Of a stretch of DNA of 36,381 bases, positions 27,013 to 35,385 are shown piece after piece. This DNA is from Rhizobium alarense. GTDB lineage: Bacteria > Pseudomonadota > Alphaproteobacteria > Rhizobiales > Rhizobiaceae. Under the pieces are notes generated by a model, which worked only from the letters and a program-made list of their open reading frames with translations, did no database searches and was not told where the DNA came from. Position 1 is the first letter of the stretch; each line of letters starts with the position of its first letter. Location of the stretch: the NCBI RefSeq assembly GCF_021555155.1, contig NZ_JAKGBU010000011.1, positions 42,781 through 79,161 on the forward strand. The letters run 5' to 3'. Made by a program: the position numbers and the translations under genes.

Positions 27013-28535
27013 TTCTTCCAGAACTTCCAGAAGGGCGTCTCCTCCGAAGCGGCGTTAGCATCCGTAGCGGGCGCGGCGACGATGACCGGCGTCGTGTCGT
27101 CGACTCCGGTTGCCGGAGTGCCTGCTGTCACCGCGTCGGCGGTGGCCGCCGCCTGTTGGCCGGCCGAAGGCTTCACCTGCTGCTCGGTTTCGGCTGCCGC
27201 CGTCCCCGGATCGGCGACGACAGACGTGCTCCCGTCTTTCGTGTCCACATCGGGCTGGGGGTTGCCGACAGACGCGATCAGCTTCTTCCAGAACGGCTGG
27301 TTGTCGCCGTTCTCCTTTTCCTCGGCTGCGGCAGGGTTCGGCTTTTCCGCAGGCACCGCGACACCATCCTGCGTCAGCCTGCCCGCGGCCTGCATTTCGG
27401 CGCGCGTTTCCGCGATGTCGGCCTCAGCGTCCGCGACTTCTTTCGCCTTGCGCTCCTCTTCACGCTGGCGTGCCCGCTCGGCCATTTCCTCCCGGCGCCT
27501 GGCTTCGGCCTCGGCCCGCTTCTTGGCGGCCTCGATCTCGCGCACCGTCATCAGCTTGCCGGCGTCGAGCGACGTGCCGGTCGGCGCATAGGCGAGTTCA
27601 CGGCCCTCGCGCTGCTCGGCGACGATCGCCTTGCGCTGGGCTTCGCTTGGCTCGATCCAGACCTTGTCCCTGTATTTCTTCATCGCGGTCTCGTACTGAG
27701 ACGCGTAGGACTTGTTGAAGGCCGTCATCGCCGCTTCGAGCTGGGCGGGCGCCGACATCGCCGGACAGCCGCCCGTCGGATTGAGCTTGCCGTCGCTCTG
27801 CTGGTTGAAGACATATTTCCGGTCGCAGACCTGCACCTCGGGCGGGCGCTTGGTCACCTGAAAGTGGTCGTAGCCGACCTTCAGCATCTTCCAGAACTCG
27901 ATATTCGGATTGTCGCGGTGGCGCGCCATGTTCTCGGCGGTCATGCGGAAGGGGAACGCCTGAAGCTGGATGGTGTCCTGACCGCCCTTGAATGCATCGC
28001 GGGCGAAGGCGAAAATCTCCAGCATCTGTTCGTCGCTCATCGAGTAGCAGCCCGACGACGAACACGCGCCATGGATCATCAGATGGCTGCCCGATCGGCC
28101 GTTGGCCCGGTCATAGGTGTTCGGATAACCGGTGTTGATCGCGAGATAGTAGCTGGAGTTCGGATTGAGATGGGCGCGCGACAGCGGGTAGAAGCCTTCG
28201 GGGGCCTGCCGGTCGCCTTCCTTCACCTTCGGGCCCAGCTTCCCGGACCAGGCACAGATCTTGTAGCTTTTGACCATCTGGAAGCGGTTGGACCGGTCGG
28301 CCTTCCAGACCTCCAGCATACCTTCTTCCTTCACGATCCGGATCATCAGCGGTGCCTGGCGGTCGATATTGAGCGATGCCATGCGCGACAGGACGGTGTT
28401 GGAAAGCTGATACTCGACCTTGTTCTTGACCGTCTTTACGTCAACGGTCGGGCCGACGGAATCGAGCGTCTCATTGGTGCAGCCGGCGGCGGCCACGGCC
28501 AGAAGCGAAACAGCAGCAAGAACGGTCAGGCGCAT
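27009..28535 (-). CDS. YkuD-type L,D-transpeptidase, lipoprotein with long C-terminal tail
   Basis: A 508-residue predicted lipoprotein (signal MRLTVLAAVSLLAVAAAGC, lipobox AAGC, Cys19). The catalytic region resembles YafK-type L,D-transpeptidases, with His155 and Cys163 in HGACSSSGCYSM. These enzymes form or cut 3-3 links, or attach or release proteins on peptidoglycan. After the enzyme domain (to ~300), residues ~325-385 are strongly charged and coiled-coil-like (EAAKKRAEAEARRREEM). An Ala/Pro-rich linker then contains two aromatic-basic motifs, QPFWKKL (near 420) and TPFWKFWKK at the very end. ATG 28535 has only a weak upstream site; a TTG at 28580 is an alternative. The stop overlaps the tusA-like start by four bases. 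Confidence 0.88.
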   Translation of the reverse strand: MRLTVLAAVSLLAVAAAGCTNETLDSVGPTVDVKTVKNKVEYQLSNTVLSRMASLNIDRQAPLMIRIVKEEGMLEVWKADRSNRFQMVKSYKICAWSGKLGPKVKEGDRQAPEGFYPLSRAHLNPNSSYYLAINTGYPNTYDRANGRSGSHLMIHGACSSSGCYSMSDEQMLEIFAFARDAFKGGQDTIQLQAFPFRMTAENMARHRDNPNIEFWKMLKVGYDHFQVTKRPPEVQVCDRKYVFNQQSDGKLNPTGGCPAMSAPAQLEAAMTAFNKSYASQYETAMKKYRDKVWIEPSEAQRKAIVAEQREGRELAYAPTGTSLDAGKLMTVREIEAAKKRAEAEARRREEMAERARQREEERKAKEVADAEADIAETRAEMQAAGRLTQDGVAVPAEKPNPAAAEEKENGDNQPFWKKLIASVGNPQPDVDTKDGSTSVVADPGTAAAETEQQVKPSAGQQAAATADAVTAGTPATGVDDTTPVIVAAPATDANAASEETPFWKFWKK

Positions 28536-28735
28536 CAAGGACAATCCGAAAAACGTCAAGCGATTCGCGTGGTGCGGCAAGGAGACTTACCCGGCTCATG
28601 CTTCACAAAGAGTTACCGGTCAAGCTTTCGCCAGGCTCGCGTGCTGTCGGGTTCTCTGACACGACGAATGTGGCCAAGATTTGGTCATGTTCGCGGGGCC
28701 GGGACGAAACCGTGAAACGCGCTGCCGGCAAAACA

Positions 28736-29689
28736 TCACAATTGGCGACCGATGTTAAGATAGCGTTGGCGGCGGTCCTTGCGAAGCTGGTCGCCGGGCT
28801 TGGCGGAGAGCTCCTTCAAAGCTTCGGCGATGGCATCGCCGGTCGCGGAAATCATGGCCTCGGGGTCGCGATGCGCGCCGCCGACCGGCTCGGGAATGAT
28901 GCCGTCGATGATGCCAAGGGACTTCAGATCCTCCGCGGTGATCTTCATGTTGCTCGCGGCCTCCTTGGCGCGCGTCGAGTCGCGCCAGAGGATGGAGGCG
29001 GCGCCTTCCGGCGAGATCACGCTGTATATCGCGTGTTCGAGCATGTAGACGCGGTCGCCGGTGGCGATGGCGATGGCGCCCCCCGAGCCGCCCTCGCCGA
29101 GAACGACCGAGACGATCGGAACCTTGACGTTGAGACACATCTCGGTCGAGCGGGCAATGGCTTCGGCCTGGCCGCGCTCTTCCGCGCCGATGCCGGGATA
29201 GGCGCCGGCCGTATCGATGAGCGTGATGACGGGCAGACCGAAACGGTCGGCCATTTCCATGATCCGGATCGCCTTGCGATAGCCCTCCGGCCGTGCGCTG
29301 CCGAAATTGTGCCTTAGGCGCGACTTGGTGTCGTTGCCCTTCTCCTGGCCGATGATCGCGACCGGCTGGCCGCGGAAGCGGCCGAGCCCGGCCTGTATCG
29401 CCTGATCTTCCGCGAACTTGCGATCGCCCGCAAGCGGCGTGAACTCCTCGAAGAGCTGCGCGGCATAGTCGAGGAAATGCGGTCGCGAGGGATGGCGGGC
29501 GACCTGCGTCTTCTGCCATGGCGTCAGCTTGGAATAGATGTCCACCATGGCCTCTCGCGCACGCACCTCGAGGCGGGAGACTTCGTCGGACGTATCGATG
29601 CTCTCGTCTTCCTCGGCGAGCTTGCGCAACTCATGGATCTTGCCTTCCAGGTCCGAGATGGGTTTTTCGAAGTCGAGATAATTGTGCAT
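28736..29689 (-). CDS. accA: acetyl-CoA carboxylase carboxyltransferase subunit alpha
   Basis: A 317-residue subunit, exactly the usual length, which with AccD transfers the carboxyl group from biotin-BCCP to acetyl-CoA to make malonyl-CoA. Typical sequences are the N-terminal [63 protein letters not shown] and [11 protein letters not shown], the last two forming the oxyanion-hole and CoA-binding region. ATG 29689 is the family's normal start. The gene follows xerD by 73 bases on the minus strand, and the L,D-transpeptidase gene follows 200 bases downstream. No accD or folC is nearby. Confidence 0.97.
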   Translation of the reverse strand: MHNYLDFEKPISDLEGKIHELRKLAEEDESIDTSDEVSRLEVRAREAMVDIYSKLTPWQKTQVARHPSRPHFLDYAAQLFEEFTPLAGDRKFAEDQAIQAGLGRFRGQPVAIIGQEKGNDTKSRLRHNFGSARPEGYRKAIRIMEMADRFGLPVITLIDTAGAYPGIGAEERGQAEAIARSTEMCLNVKVPIVSVVLGEGGSGGAIAIATGDRVYMLEHAIYSVISPEGAASILWRDSTRAKEAASNMKITAEDLKSLGIIDGIIPEPVGGAHRDPEAMISATGDAIAEALKELSAKPGDQLRKDRRQRYLNIGRQL

Positions 29690-29762
29690 GAGATGCGTTT
29701 CCGATCGTTTGCTCCAACTGGCCCGGGTTGCCCTTGGCGGCCGCGGACGGCGGTTGGCGGTC

Positions 29763-30716
29763 CTAATCCGGTTTTTTTGCCTGTTTGGCAAGGGGGTGAT
29801 GGGTCTGGACGAGCTGATGCAGCCGCTCCTCCAGCACATGTGTGTAGATTTGCGTCGTCGATATGTCCGAATGACCGAGCAGTTCCTGGACGGCCCTCAG
29901 ATCCGCCCCGTTCTGCAGCAGATGGCTGGCGAAAGCGTGGCGGATTATGTGGGGCGACAGGCTCACGGCACGGATGCCGGCCCGGCCGGCAAGCGCCTTG
30001 AGGTCGCGCGCGAAGACCTGGCGTGGCAGATGGCCTTCCCTGCTTGCGGCGGGGAAGAGGAAGGGCACGTTTCGGATGGCTTCGTTGCGCTCCCGCTCCA
30101 GCTCCAGCGCGGCAGCATAGGTTTCGAGCGCGGCGAGGGCGGCGCGTGATAAAGGCACCAGGCGCTCCTTGTTGCCCTTGCCGCGGATCAGCAGAAAGCG
30201 CCCGGCCTGTGTCTGCGCGGTTGCCGGTAGCGAGACGAGTTCGCTGACGCGCATGCCGGTGGCATAGAGAAGCTCGACGAGGAGATGCATGCGCTTGCGG
30301 CCGAACTGCCCGTTGCCCGGTTCGCGCGCCTCGTCCTCGGCCCGGGCGATGAGCCGCGTCACGTCGTCGACGGAGAGAGCCTTCGGCAGGCTTCGCTGCT
30401 TCCTCGGCGCGTCCAGCACGCCGGTCGGGTCATCGGGCCTGATCCCTTCGGCATAGAGGAACTTGTAGAACTGCCGGAGGGCCGACAGGCGCCGCGCCTG
30501 GGACGATGCCTTGAAGCCGGCGGCGGCGAGATGGCGGAGATAGGCGCGCAGGTCGTCCGGATTTGCGCCGGACATGCCGACACCGGCGCGGCCAAGGAAC
30601 GACCGCGCGTCGTCCAGATCCCGCCCGTAGGACTGCAGCGTGTTGGCGGCAGCGCCGCGCTCGGCGCTCATCATTTCCAGGAATGCCTCGATATGCAGGC
30701 CGGAGCGGTCGGTCAT
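29763..30716 (-). CDS. xerD: tyrosine recombinase XerD
   Basis: A 317-residue tyrosine recombinase that resolves chromosome dimers with XerC at dif. An N-terminal SAM-like core-binding domain (~1-95) is followed by the catalytic domain with Arg in ATGMRVSEL, Lys in [12 protein letters not shown], the [12 protein letters not shown] box (His-x-x-Arg), GHSDISTT and the nucleophile Tyr291 in TQIYTHV. The length and the position next to aroK-aroB and accA match the rhizobial chromosomal xerD rather than a phage integrase, and no att-like repeats or integrase cargo surround it. The ATG overlaps the stop of the upstream 49-residue membrane protein gene by four bases, with AAGGA upstream. Confidence 0.95.
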   Translation of the reverse strand: MTDRSGLHIEAFLEMMSAERGAAANTLQSYGRDLDDARSFLGRAGVGMSGANPDDLRAYLRHLAAAGFKASSQARRLSALRQFYKFLYAEGIRPDDPTGVLDAPRKQRSLPKALSVDDVTRLIARAEDEAREPGNGQFGRKRMHLLVELLYATGMRVSELVSLPATAQTQAGRFLLIRGKGNKERLVPLSRAALAALETYAAALELERERNEAIRNVPFLFPAASREGHLPRQVFARDLKALAGRAGIRAVSLSPHIIRHAFASHLLQNGADLRAVQELLGHSDISTTQIYTHVLEERLHQLVQTHHPLAKQAKKPD

Positions 30717-30862
30717 GGATCCTTGTTCACCCGTTCCGAGGGGATGCGGATGGTGACCTCCCGTTCCGTCGGGTCCACGAAAGTCACCAGCGCCACCATC
30801 GTTCCGTAGACCATGCCGACAACGACGGCGCAGAAGAACAGGAAGCGAAAAAGGGTCGGCAT
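30713..30862 (-). CDS. 49-residue single-pass membrane protein upstream of xerD
   Basis: A very small gene: 49 codons. The protein has one hydrophobic helix (about residues 5-29, [22 protein letters not shown]) and a short polar tail ([20 protein letters not shown]), probably with the tail outside the cytoplasmic membrane. GAGGAG lies six bases before ATG 30862, a strong site, and its TGA overlaps the xerD ATG (ATGA junction). These are the two reasons to believe it is real. Function unknown; the pattern resembles small conserved proteins found beside xerD in Rhizobiales. The reading frame is open upstream to 31012, but that part lacks a start signal. Confidence 0.75.
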   Translation of the reverse strand: MPTLFRFLFFCAVVVGMVYGTMVALVTFVDPTEREVTIRIPSERVNKDP

Positions 30863-30944
30863 GGAGGCTCCTCGTGGCTTGTTCCTATATCGCCTCCGCG
30901 CGCCGCCAGCGCAAGGCGGGCCGGTGCGCCGGATACCGCGAGGC

Positions 30945-30973
30945 TTGACGCTCGGGCCGCTTTTGTCGATACG
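30945..30973 (+). promoter_or_regulatory. candidate promoter for aroK-aroB
   Basis: TTGACG-N17-GATACG in the divergent region between the 49-aa gene and aroK. The -35 is strong and the -10 weak. The predicted start near 30980 leaves a ~32-base leader. Confidence 0.35.
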
Positions 30974-31011
30974 GGAGACAGGAGCGTCGTTACCAGAGGC
31001 CGTGATCCGCA

Positions 31012-31593
31012 ATGACAGAGACGATCGACAAGGCGCCTCCGCGGCTGGCCGACCGGGCGCGTGCCGTCCTCGGCAAGCGCAACCTCGTGCTGATCGGCCT
31101 GATGGGGGCGGGAAAGTCGGCCGTCGGGCGGCTGACGGCGCAGGCCCTCGGCGTTCCCTTCGTCGATTCCGACCACGAGATCGAGCGCGTCTCGCGCATG
31201 ACGATCCCGGAACTGTTCGCCGCCTATGGCGAGCCGGAGTTCCGGGCGCTGGAGGCGCGCGTCATCAAACGCCTGCTCAAGACGGGCCCTCGCGTGCTCT
31301 CGACGGGGGGCGGTGCCTTTATCAACGAAACGAGCCGCAAATATATCAGGCGCGGCGGACTCACCGTCTGGCTCAAAGCCGATCTCGACGTGCTCTGGGA
31401 ACGTGTCACCAAGCGCGACAACCGGCCGCTCCTCAAGACGGAAAACCCCAGGCAGACGCTGGAAAATCTGATGAACGCGCGTTATCCGATCTATGCGGAG
31501 GCCGATCTCACCGTCATCTCGCGCGACGTGCGCAAGGAGGTCATGGTCGACGAAGTGCTCTCCGCGATCGCAGCGAGCGGATCCGAGAAGTGA
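31012..31593 (+). CDS. aroK: shikimate kinase
   Basis: A 193-residue enzyme phosphorylating shikimate at the 3-hydroxyl in aromatic amino acid synthesis. Walker A is GLMGAGKS (29-36). The shikimate-binding aspartate and arginines lie in FVDSDHEIE and EPEFRALE, followed by STGGGAF and the lid arginine in DNRPLL. An N-terminal extension of ~20 residues before the first strand is common in rhizobia. aroB starts four bases after its stop, forming the classic aroKB operon. It diverges from the 49-aa/xerD unit. Confidence 0.96.
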   Translation: MTETIDKAPPRLADRARAVLGKRNLVLIGLMGAGKSAVGRLTAQALGVPFVDSDHEIERVSRMTIPELFAAYGEPEFRALEARVIKRLLKTGPRVLSTGGGAFINETSRKYIRRGGLTVWLKADLDVLWERVTKRDNRPLLKTENPRQTLENLMNARYPIYAEADLTVISRDVRKEVMVDEVLSAIAASGSEK

Positions 31594-31597
31594 GATC

Positions 31598-32731
31598 ATG
31601 AACAGCCACGCCATGTCCACCGCCCGTCGCCAGGTTCGCGTCGAACTCGGCGACCGTTCCTACGACATTCTTATCGGGTCGGGATTGATCGCCGCTGCCG
31701 GCGGGGAGATCGCGACGCGCCTCAAGGGGCGCAAGGTGGCGGTGATCACGGACGAGCATGTTGCGCCGCTCTATCTCGACGCTTTCATGAAAGCCATGAC
31801 CGACAGCGGCATCGCTGCCGTTTCGCAGATCCTGCCGGCGGGCGAGAAGACCAAGAGCTTCGAGCACCTCATGACGGTCTGCGACGGCGTTCTCGCCGCC
31901 CGCATCGAACGCAACGACGCCGTGGTGGCGCTCGGCGGCGGCGTCATCGGCGACCTCACGGGCTTTGCGGCCGGCATCGTCCGGCGCGGGTCGCGCTTCA
32001 TCCAGGTGCCGACCTCGCTGTTGGCACAGGTCGATTCCTCCGTCGGCGGCAAGACCGGCATCAATTCCGCGCACGGCAAGAACCTGATCGGTGTCTTCCA
32101 CCAGCCGGACCTCGTGCTTGCCGATACCGACGTGCTCGATACGCTGTCACAGCGCGAATTCCGGGCCGGCTATGCCGAGGTGGCGAAATACGGTCTTATA
32201 GACAAGCCCGACTTCTTCGCCTGGCTGGAGAAGAACTGGCGCGAGATCTTCGCGGGTGGCGCGGCGCGCAGCGAGGCGATCGCAGTCAGCTGCCAGGCCA
32301 AGGCCGACGTGGTGGCGGCCGACGAGCGGGAAAACGGGCAGCGGGCGCTCCTGAACCTCGGGCATACTTTCGGCCATGCCCTCGAGGCCGCGACCGCCTA
32401 TGACAGCCGGAGGCTGGTCCACGGCGAGGGCGTGGCGATCGGCATGGTGCTGGCACATCAATTCTCGGCACGTCTCAATCTCGCAAGCCCCGACGACAGC
32501 AAGCGCGTGGCGTCCCACCTGAAGGATGTCGGCCTGCCGGTCTCGATGGATGAAATCCCGGGCGGCTTGCCGCCCGCCGAGGTGCTGATGAATGCAATCG
32601 CGCAGGACAAGAAGGTGAAGTCCGGCAAGCTTGCCTTCATCCTCACGCGCGGCATCGGCCAGTCCTTTGTCGCTGACGACGTCCCGGCGTCGGAGGTCCT
32701 GAGCTTCCTCAAGGAGAGGCTTCCCGGATGA
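31598..32731 (+). CDS. aroB: 3-dehydroquinate synthase
   Basis: A 377-residue NAD- and metal-dependent enzyme converting DAHP to 3-dehydroquinate. Family signatures are GGGVIGDLTGFAAGIVRRG, PTSLLAQVDSSVGGKTGIN, HGKNLIGVFHQP and the metal-binding histidines in LGHTFGHALE and LVHGEGVAIGM. I chose ATG 31598, four bases after aroK, with GAGAAGTGAG just upstream; ATG 31613 is possible but lacks a site. The stop overlaps the start of the next gene (ATGA at 32728-32731), suggesting translational coupling. Confidence 0.96.
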   Translation: MNSHAMSTARRQVRVELGDRSYDILIGSGLIAAAGGEIATRLKGRKVAVITDEHVAPLYLDAFMKAMTDSGIAAVSQILPAGEKTKSFEHLMTVCDGVLAARIERNDAVVALGGGVIGDLTGFAAGIVRRGSRFIQVPTSLLAQVDSSVGGKTGINSAHGKNLIGVFHQPDLVLADTDVLDTLSQREFRAGYAEVAKYGLIDKPDFFAWLEKNWREIFAGGAARSEAIAVSCQAKADVVAADERENGQRALLNLGHTFGHALEAATAYDSRRLVHGEGVAIGMVLAHQFSARLNLASPDDSKRVASHLKDVGLPVSMDEIPGGLPPAEVLMNAIAQDKKVKSGKLAFILTRGIGQSFVADDVPASEVLSFLKERLPG

Positions 32732-34035
32732 CGACCGAGAGCGTCGCGACCTTTCTGTCTGAATACTGGCTGATCCTCCTTTCGGTTTTCGGCCTGATCG
32801 CCGCGTCCGCCTTCTTCTCGGGATCCGAGACGGCGCTGACAGCCGCCTCGCGCGCGCGCATGCACACGCTGGAGAACAACGGCGAGAAGCGGGCGGGGCT
32901 TGTCAATTCGCTCATCGAGCGCCGCGACCGGCTGATCGGCGCCCTGCTGATCGGCAACAACCTCGTCAACATCCTGGCGTCCTCGCTGACCACCAGCCTC
33001 TTTCTCGGTCTCTTCGGGGATTCGGGCGTCGCGATCGCGACGATCGCGATGACCTTGCTGCTCGTGATCTTTTCGGAAGTGCTGCCGAAGAGCTGGGCGA
33101 TCTCGTCGCCCGACCGCTTCGCGCTGTTCGTCGCGCCGGCGGTCAGGCTGTTCGTCGTGGTCGCCGGCCCGCTCTCCAGCGCCGTCAACGCGATCGTCCG
33201 CTTCATCCTCGGCATTTTCGGCGTCACGCTCGCAAACGACGTGCCCATGCTGACGGCGCATGAGGAACTGCGCGGGGCGGTGGACCTGCTCCATCGCGAG
33301 GGCTCGGTGATCAAGGCCGACCGGGACCGGTTGGGCGGCATTCTCGACCTCGGCGAGCTCGAAGTGTCGGACATTATGATCCACCGTACGGCGATGCGGG
33401 CGATCAACGCCGACGATCCGCCAGAAGTCATCGTCCGCACCGTGCTCGAAAGCCCCTATACGCGCATGCCGCTTTGGCGGGGCTCGACCGACAACATCGT
33501 CGGTGTCGTGCATGCCAAGGACCTGCTGCGCGCGCTCGCCGAACCCAACATGGAGCCGCAGTATCTCGACGTCACGAAGATTGCGCAGAAGCCGTGGTTC
33601 GTGCCCGACACGACGAACCTGAAGGAGCAGCTCAACGCTTTCCTGCGCCGCAAGGGGCACTTCGCGATCGTCGTCGACGAATATGGCGAGGTGCAGGGCT
33701 TGGTGACGCTGGAGGACATTCTCGAGGAAATCGTCGGAGACATTTCCGACGAGCACGACATCGACATCCAGGGCGTGCGGCAGGAAGCCGACGGTTCGAT
33801 CGTCGTCGACGGCAGCGTGCCGATCCGTGACCTCAACCGAGCCCTTGACTGGTCCTTGCCGGACGAGGAGGCGACGACCATCGCCGGGCTCGTGATCCAC
33901 GAATCGAAATCGATTCCGGAAGAGCGGCAGGCCTTCACCTTCTACGGCAAGCGCTTCATCGTGATGAAGCGGGTGAAGAACCGCATCACACGTCTGCGGA
34001 TACGCCCCGCCGACGATCTGACGACCACGGCGTGA
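32728..34035 (+). CDS. CNNM/CorC-HlyC-family membrane transporter
   Basis: A 435-residue protein of the DUF21-CBS-CorC_HlyC architecture. The N-terminal DUF21/CNNM domain (~1-185) has the conserved FFSGSETALTAASRARMH and SEVLPKSWA motifs and several membrane segments. A CBS pair follows (~205-330, including VVDEYGEVQGLVTLEDILEEIVGDI), and a CorC_HlyC domain closes the protein. Relatives (CNNM, MpfA, YfjD) take part in Mg2+ or Co2+ export or Mg2+ homeostasis. The older hemolysin-like name is misleading. The start overlaps the aroB stop by four bases, placing it third in the aroKB operon. No terminator with a T-run is visible after it. Confidence 0.93.
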   Translation: MTTESVATFLSEYWLILLSVFGLIAASAFFSGSETALTAASRARMHTLENNGEKRAGLVNSLIERRDRLIGALLIGNNLVNILASSLTTSLFLGLFGDSGVAIATIAMTLLLVIFSEVLPKSWAISSPDRFALFVAPAVRLFVVVAGPLSSAVNAIVRFILGIFGVTLANDVPMLTAHEELRGAVDLLHREGSVIKADRDRLGGILDLGELEVSDIMIHRTAMRAINADDPPEVIVRTVLESPYTRMPLWRGSTDNIVGVVHAKDLLRALAEPNMEPQYLDVTKIAQKPWFVPDTTNLKEQLNAFLRRKGHFAIVVDEYGEVQGLVTLEDILEEIVGDISDEHDIDIQGVRQEADGSIVVDGSVPIRDLNRALDWSLPDEEATTIAGLVIHESKSIPEERQAFTFYGKRFIVMKRVKNRITRLRIRPADDLTTTA

Positions 34036-34299
34036 GATCAGGACCGGGCCTGACCGATATCACCATGAACGATCCCGACCCCCAGGGATCTGCTTCGTCC
34101 AGCCGATCATTCTGAAAGGTCTGAACGCCGAACGCCTTTTCGATGAGCCGCCTGGTCCCGGCCTCGCAACTATGGTGCTCACAGGCGTCCGCATCGGTCC
34201 GGCTGGTGCAGCCGCGTCAGATTCGGTCGGTGGCCTGACCGTTCGCCCCCCCTTGCCGGTCGACGGGATGGAACGATGGCCATACCGTGCGGTTCCCGT
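34036..34299. other. 264-bp convergent intergenic region, no gene seen
   Basis: The region lies between the CNNM transporter stop and the bolA stop. It has a small stem (GATCCC / GGGATC, 34071-34090) that might contribute to termination but lacks a T-run. I see no RNA gene or supported coding sequence. Confidence 0.45.
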
Positions 34300-34581
34300 T
34301 CACCAGCGGGTCGGTTCCCCGGGGGCGGCGGCCTCGATCGCCAGCGCGTGCAGTCCTGCCTCGAACTCGTCCGCGAGAAGCGCATTGACGGCGCGATGGC
34401 GTGCGACGCGGCTCATGCCCGCAAAGGCGCTCGCAACGATGCGGACACGCATGTGGGTCTCGCCCTCGCCGGAAAAGCCCGGCCCGTGCCCGGCATGCTG
34501 GTGGCTTTCGTTCACCACCTCCAGCCGCTCTGGTGAAAAGGCGTCCGACAACCTATCTTCAATGCGGGATTTCAGTGTCAT
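34300..34581 (-). CDS. bolA: BolA-family protein
   Basis: A 93-residue BolA domain protein. It starts MTLKSRIEDRLSDAF and contains the characteristic VVNESHQHAGHGPG segment, the HMRVRIVASAF strand and the RHRAVNALLADEF helix with its conserved arginine-histidine pair. BolA proteins pair with monothiol glutaredoxins in Fe-S cluster handling and can act as transcription regulators. The open frame extends upstream as a shadow of the divergent DnaJ gene, so ATG 34581 is the sensible start. It is divergent from the DnaJ-domain gene, with 120 bases between the two starts, and a shared regulatory region there is likely. Confidence 0.94.
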   Translation of the reverse strand: MTLKSRIEDRLSDAFSPERLEVVNESHQHAGHGPGFSGEGETHMRVRIVASAFAGMSRVARHRAVNALLADEFEAGLHALAIEAAAPGEPTRW

Positions 34582-34701
34582 GCCGTGTTCCCGGCTGTCT
34601 CGGGCTGGGCTTTGCCCTTCGAAAAGGGTTCCCACAAAGCCAGCAACAATCCTCTTTGTCAATTCTTGTTGTGGCCTCGGCCGAGGCCCATAATTGAGGC
34701 C

Positions 34702-35322
34702 ATGAAACTCGATTCCAAATATTTCGACCGGATCCGCACGCGTCGGCGCGTGGAGCGGCCGGAGCGTACGGCACCCGTCTGCCAGTGGGACGGTTGCGAG
34801 GAGAATGCGGCGCATCGCGCGCCCGTCGGCCGCAATGCCGAGGGGCAATTCTTCATGTTCTGTTTCGAGCACGTGAAGGAATACAACAAGGGCTACAATT
34901 ATTTCTCCGGCCTGTCGGACACGGAGATTGCCCGCTACCAGAAGGAGGCGATTACCGGCCATCGTCCGACCTGGACGATGGGGGTGAACAAGTCCGCGAA
35001 AAACGGCCCGGCGCAGGGGCAGACCCGGTCCGGCTCGGCCGGGGCGCAGCAGCGCATGCGTGATCCCTTCGGCTTCTTCGAGCAGGGCCGCCGTTCGGCG
35101 CGCATGGAGCCGCGGGCGCGCAAGCTGAAGACGCTCGAAGCCAAGGCGTTCGATACGCTCGGGCTCCACGCGGCGGCCACGACGCAGGAAATCAAGGCCG
35201 CCTACAAGGAACTGGTGAAGAAGCACCACCCCGACGCGAATGGCGGAGACAGGGGATCGGAAGAGCGTTTTCGCGCCGTCATTCAAGCATACCAATTGTT
35301 AAAGCAGGCAGGCTTCTGCTAG
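34702..35322 (+). CDS. DnaJ-domain protein with N-terminal Cys/His motif
   Basis: A 206-residue J-domain protein with an unusual layout: the J domain is at the C-terminus (about 148-206, HPD at 176-178), the reverse of classical DnaJ. The N-terminal part has cysteines and histidines spaced like a small zinc site (Cys27-x4-Cys32, His38, Cys54-x2-His57) and conserved YNKGYNYFSGLSD. It lacks the G/F and cysteine-rich repeats of DnaJ. It probably recruits DnaK to a specific client. The ATG (MKLDSKYFDRI) has GAGG very close upstream. The bolA-DnaJ-cobS order is familiar in Rhizobiales; whether the protein helps assemble cobaltochelatase is inference. Confidence 0.9.
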   Translation: MKLDSKYFDRIRTRRRVERPERTAPVCQWDGCEENAAHRAPVGRNAEGQFFMFCFEHVKEYNKGYNYFSGLSDTEIARYQKEAITGHRPTWTMGVNKSAKNGPAQGQTRSGSAGAQQRMRDPFGFFEQGRRSARMEPRARKLKTLEAKAFDTLGLHAAATTQEIKAAYKELVKKHHPDANGGDRGSEERFRAVIQAYQLLKQAGFC

Positions 35323-35350
35323 AGCAGGGGCGGCGGAATTGCATTTACAG

Positions 35351-35374
35351 GACGGGCGCGCGATGGCGCCCGTC
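35351..35374 (+). other. stable hairpin just before the cobS ribosome-binding site
   Basis: GACGGGCGC and GCGCCCGTC form a perfect 9-bp GC-rich stem with a six-base loop. The stem ends two bases before the GGAG-containing ribosome-binding sequence (GCGGAG, 35375-35380). With no T-run, it is either a weak terminator of the DnaJ gene or a leader structure affecting cobS translation. Confidence 0.5.
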
Positions 35375-35385
35375 GCGGAGACATG

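Noticed and set aside
29763-30716. Tyrosine recombinase as a sign of a mobile element
   Set aside because: The sequence and context fit housekeeping XerD; no attachment-site repeats, tRNA target or phage genes are near.
34172-34693. 173-codon plus-strand frame over bolA
   Set aside because: It is the reverse of bolA and its downstream spacer, with no recognisable domain or start signal.
35323-35385. Cobalamin riboswitch before cobS
   Set aside because: Only 63 bases separate the genes, too short for the ~200-base element, and no B12-box-like sequence is seen.
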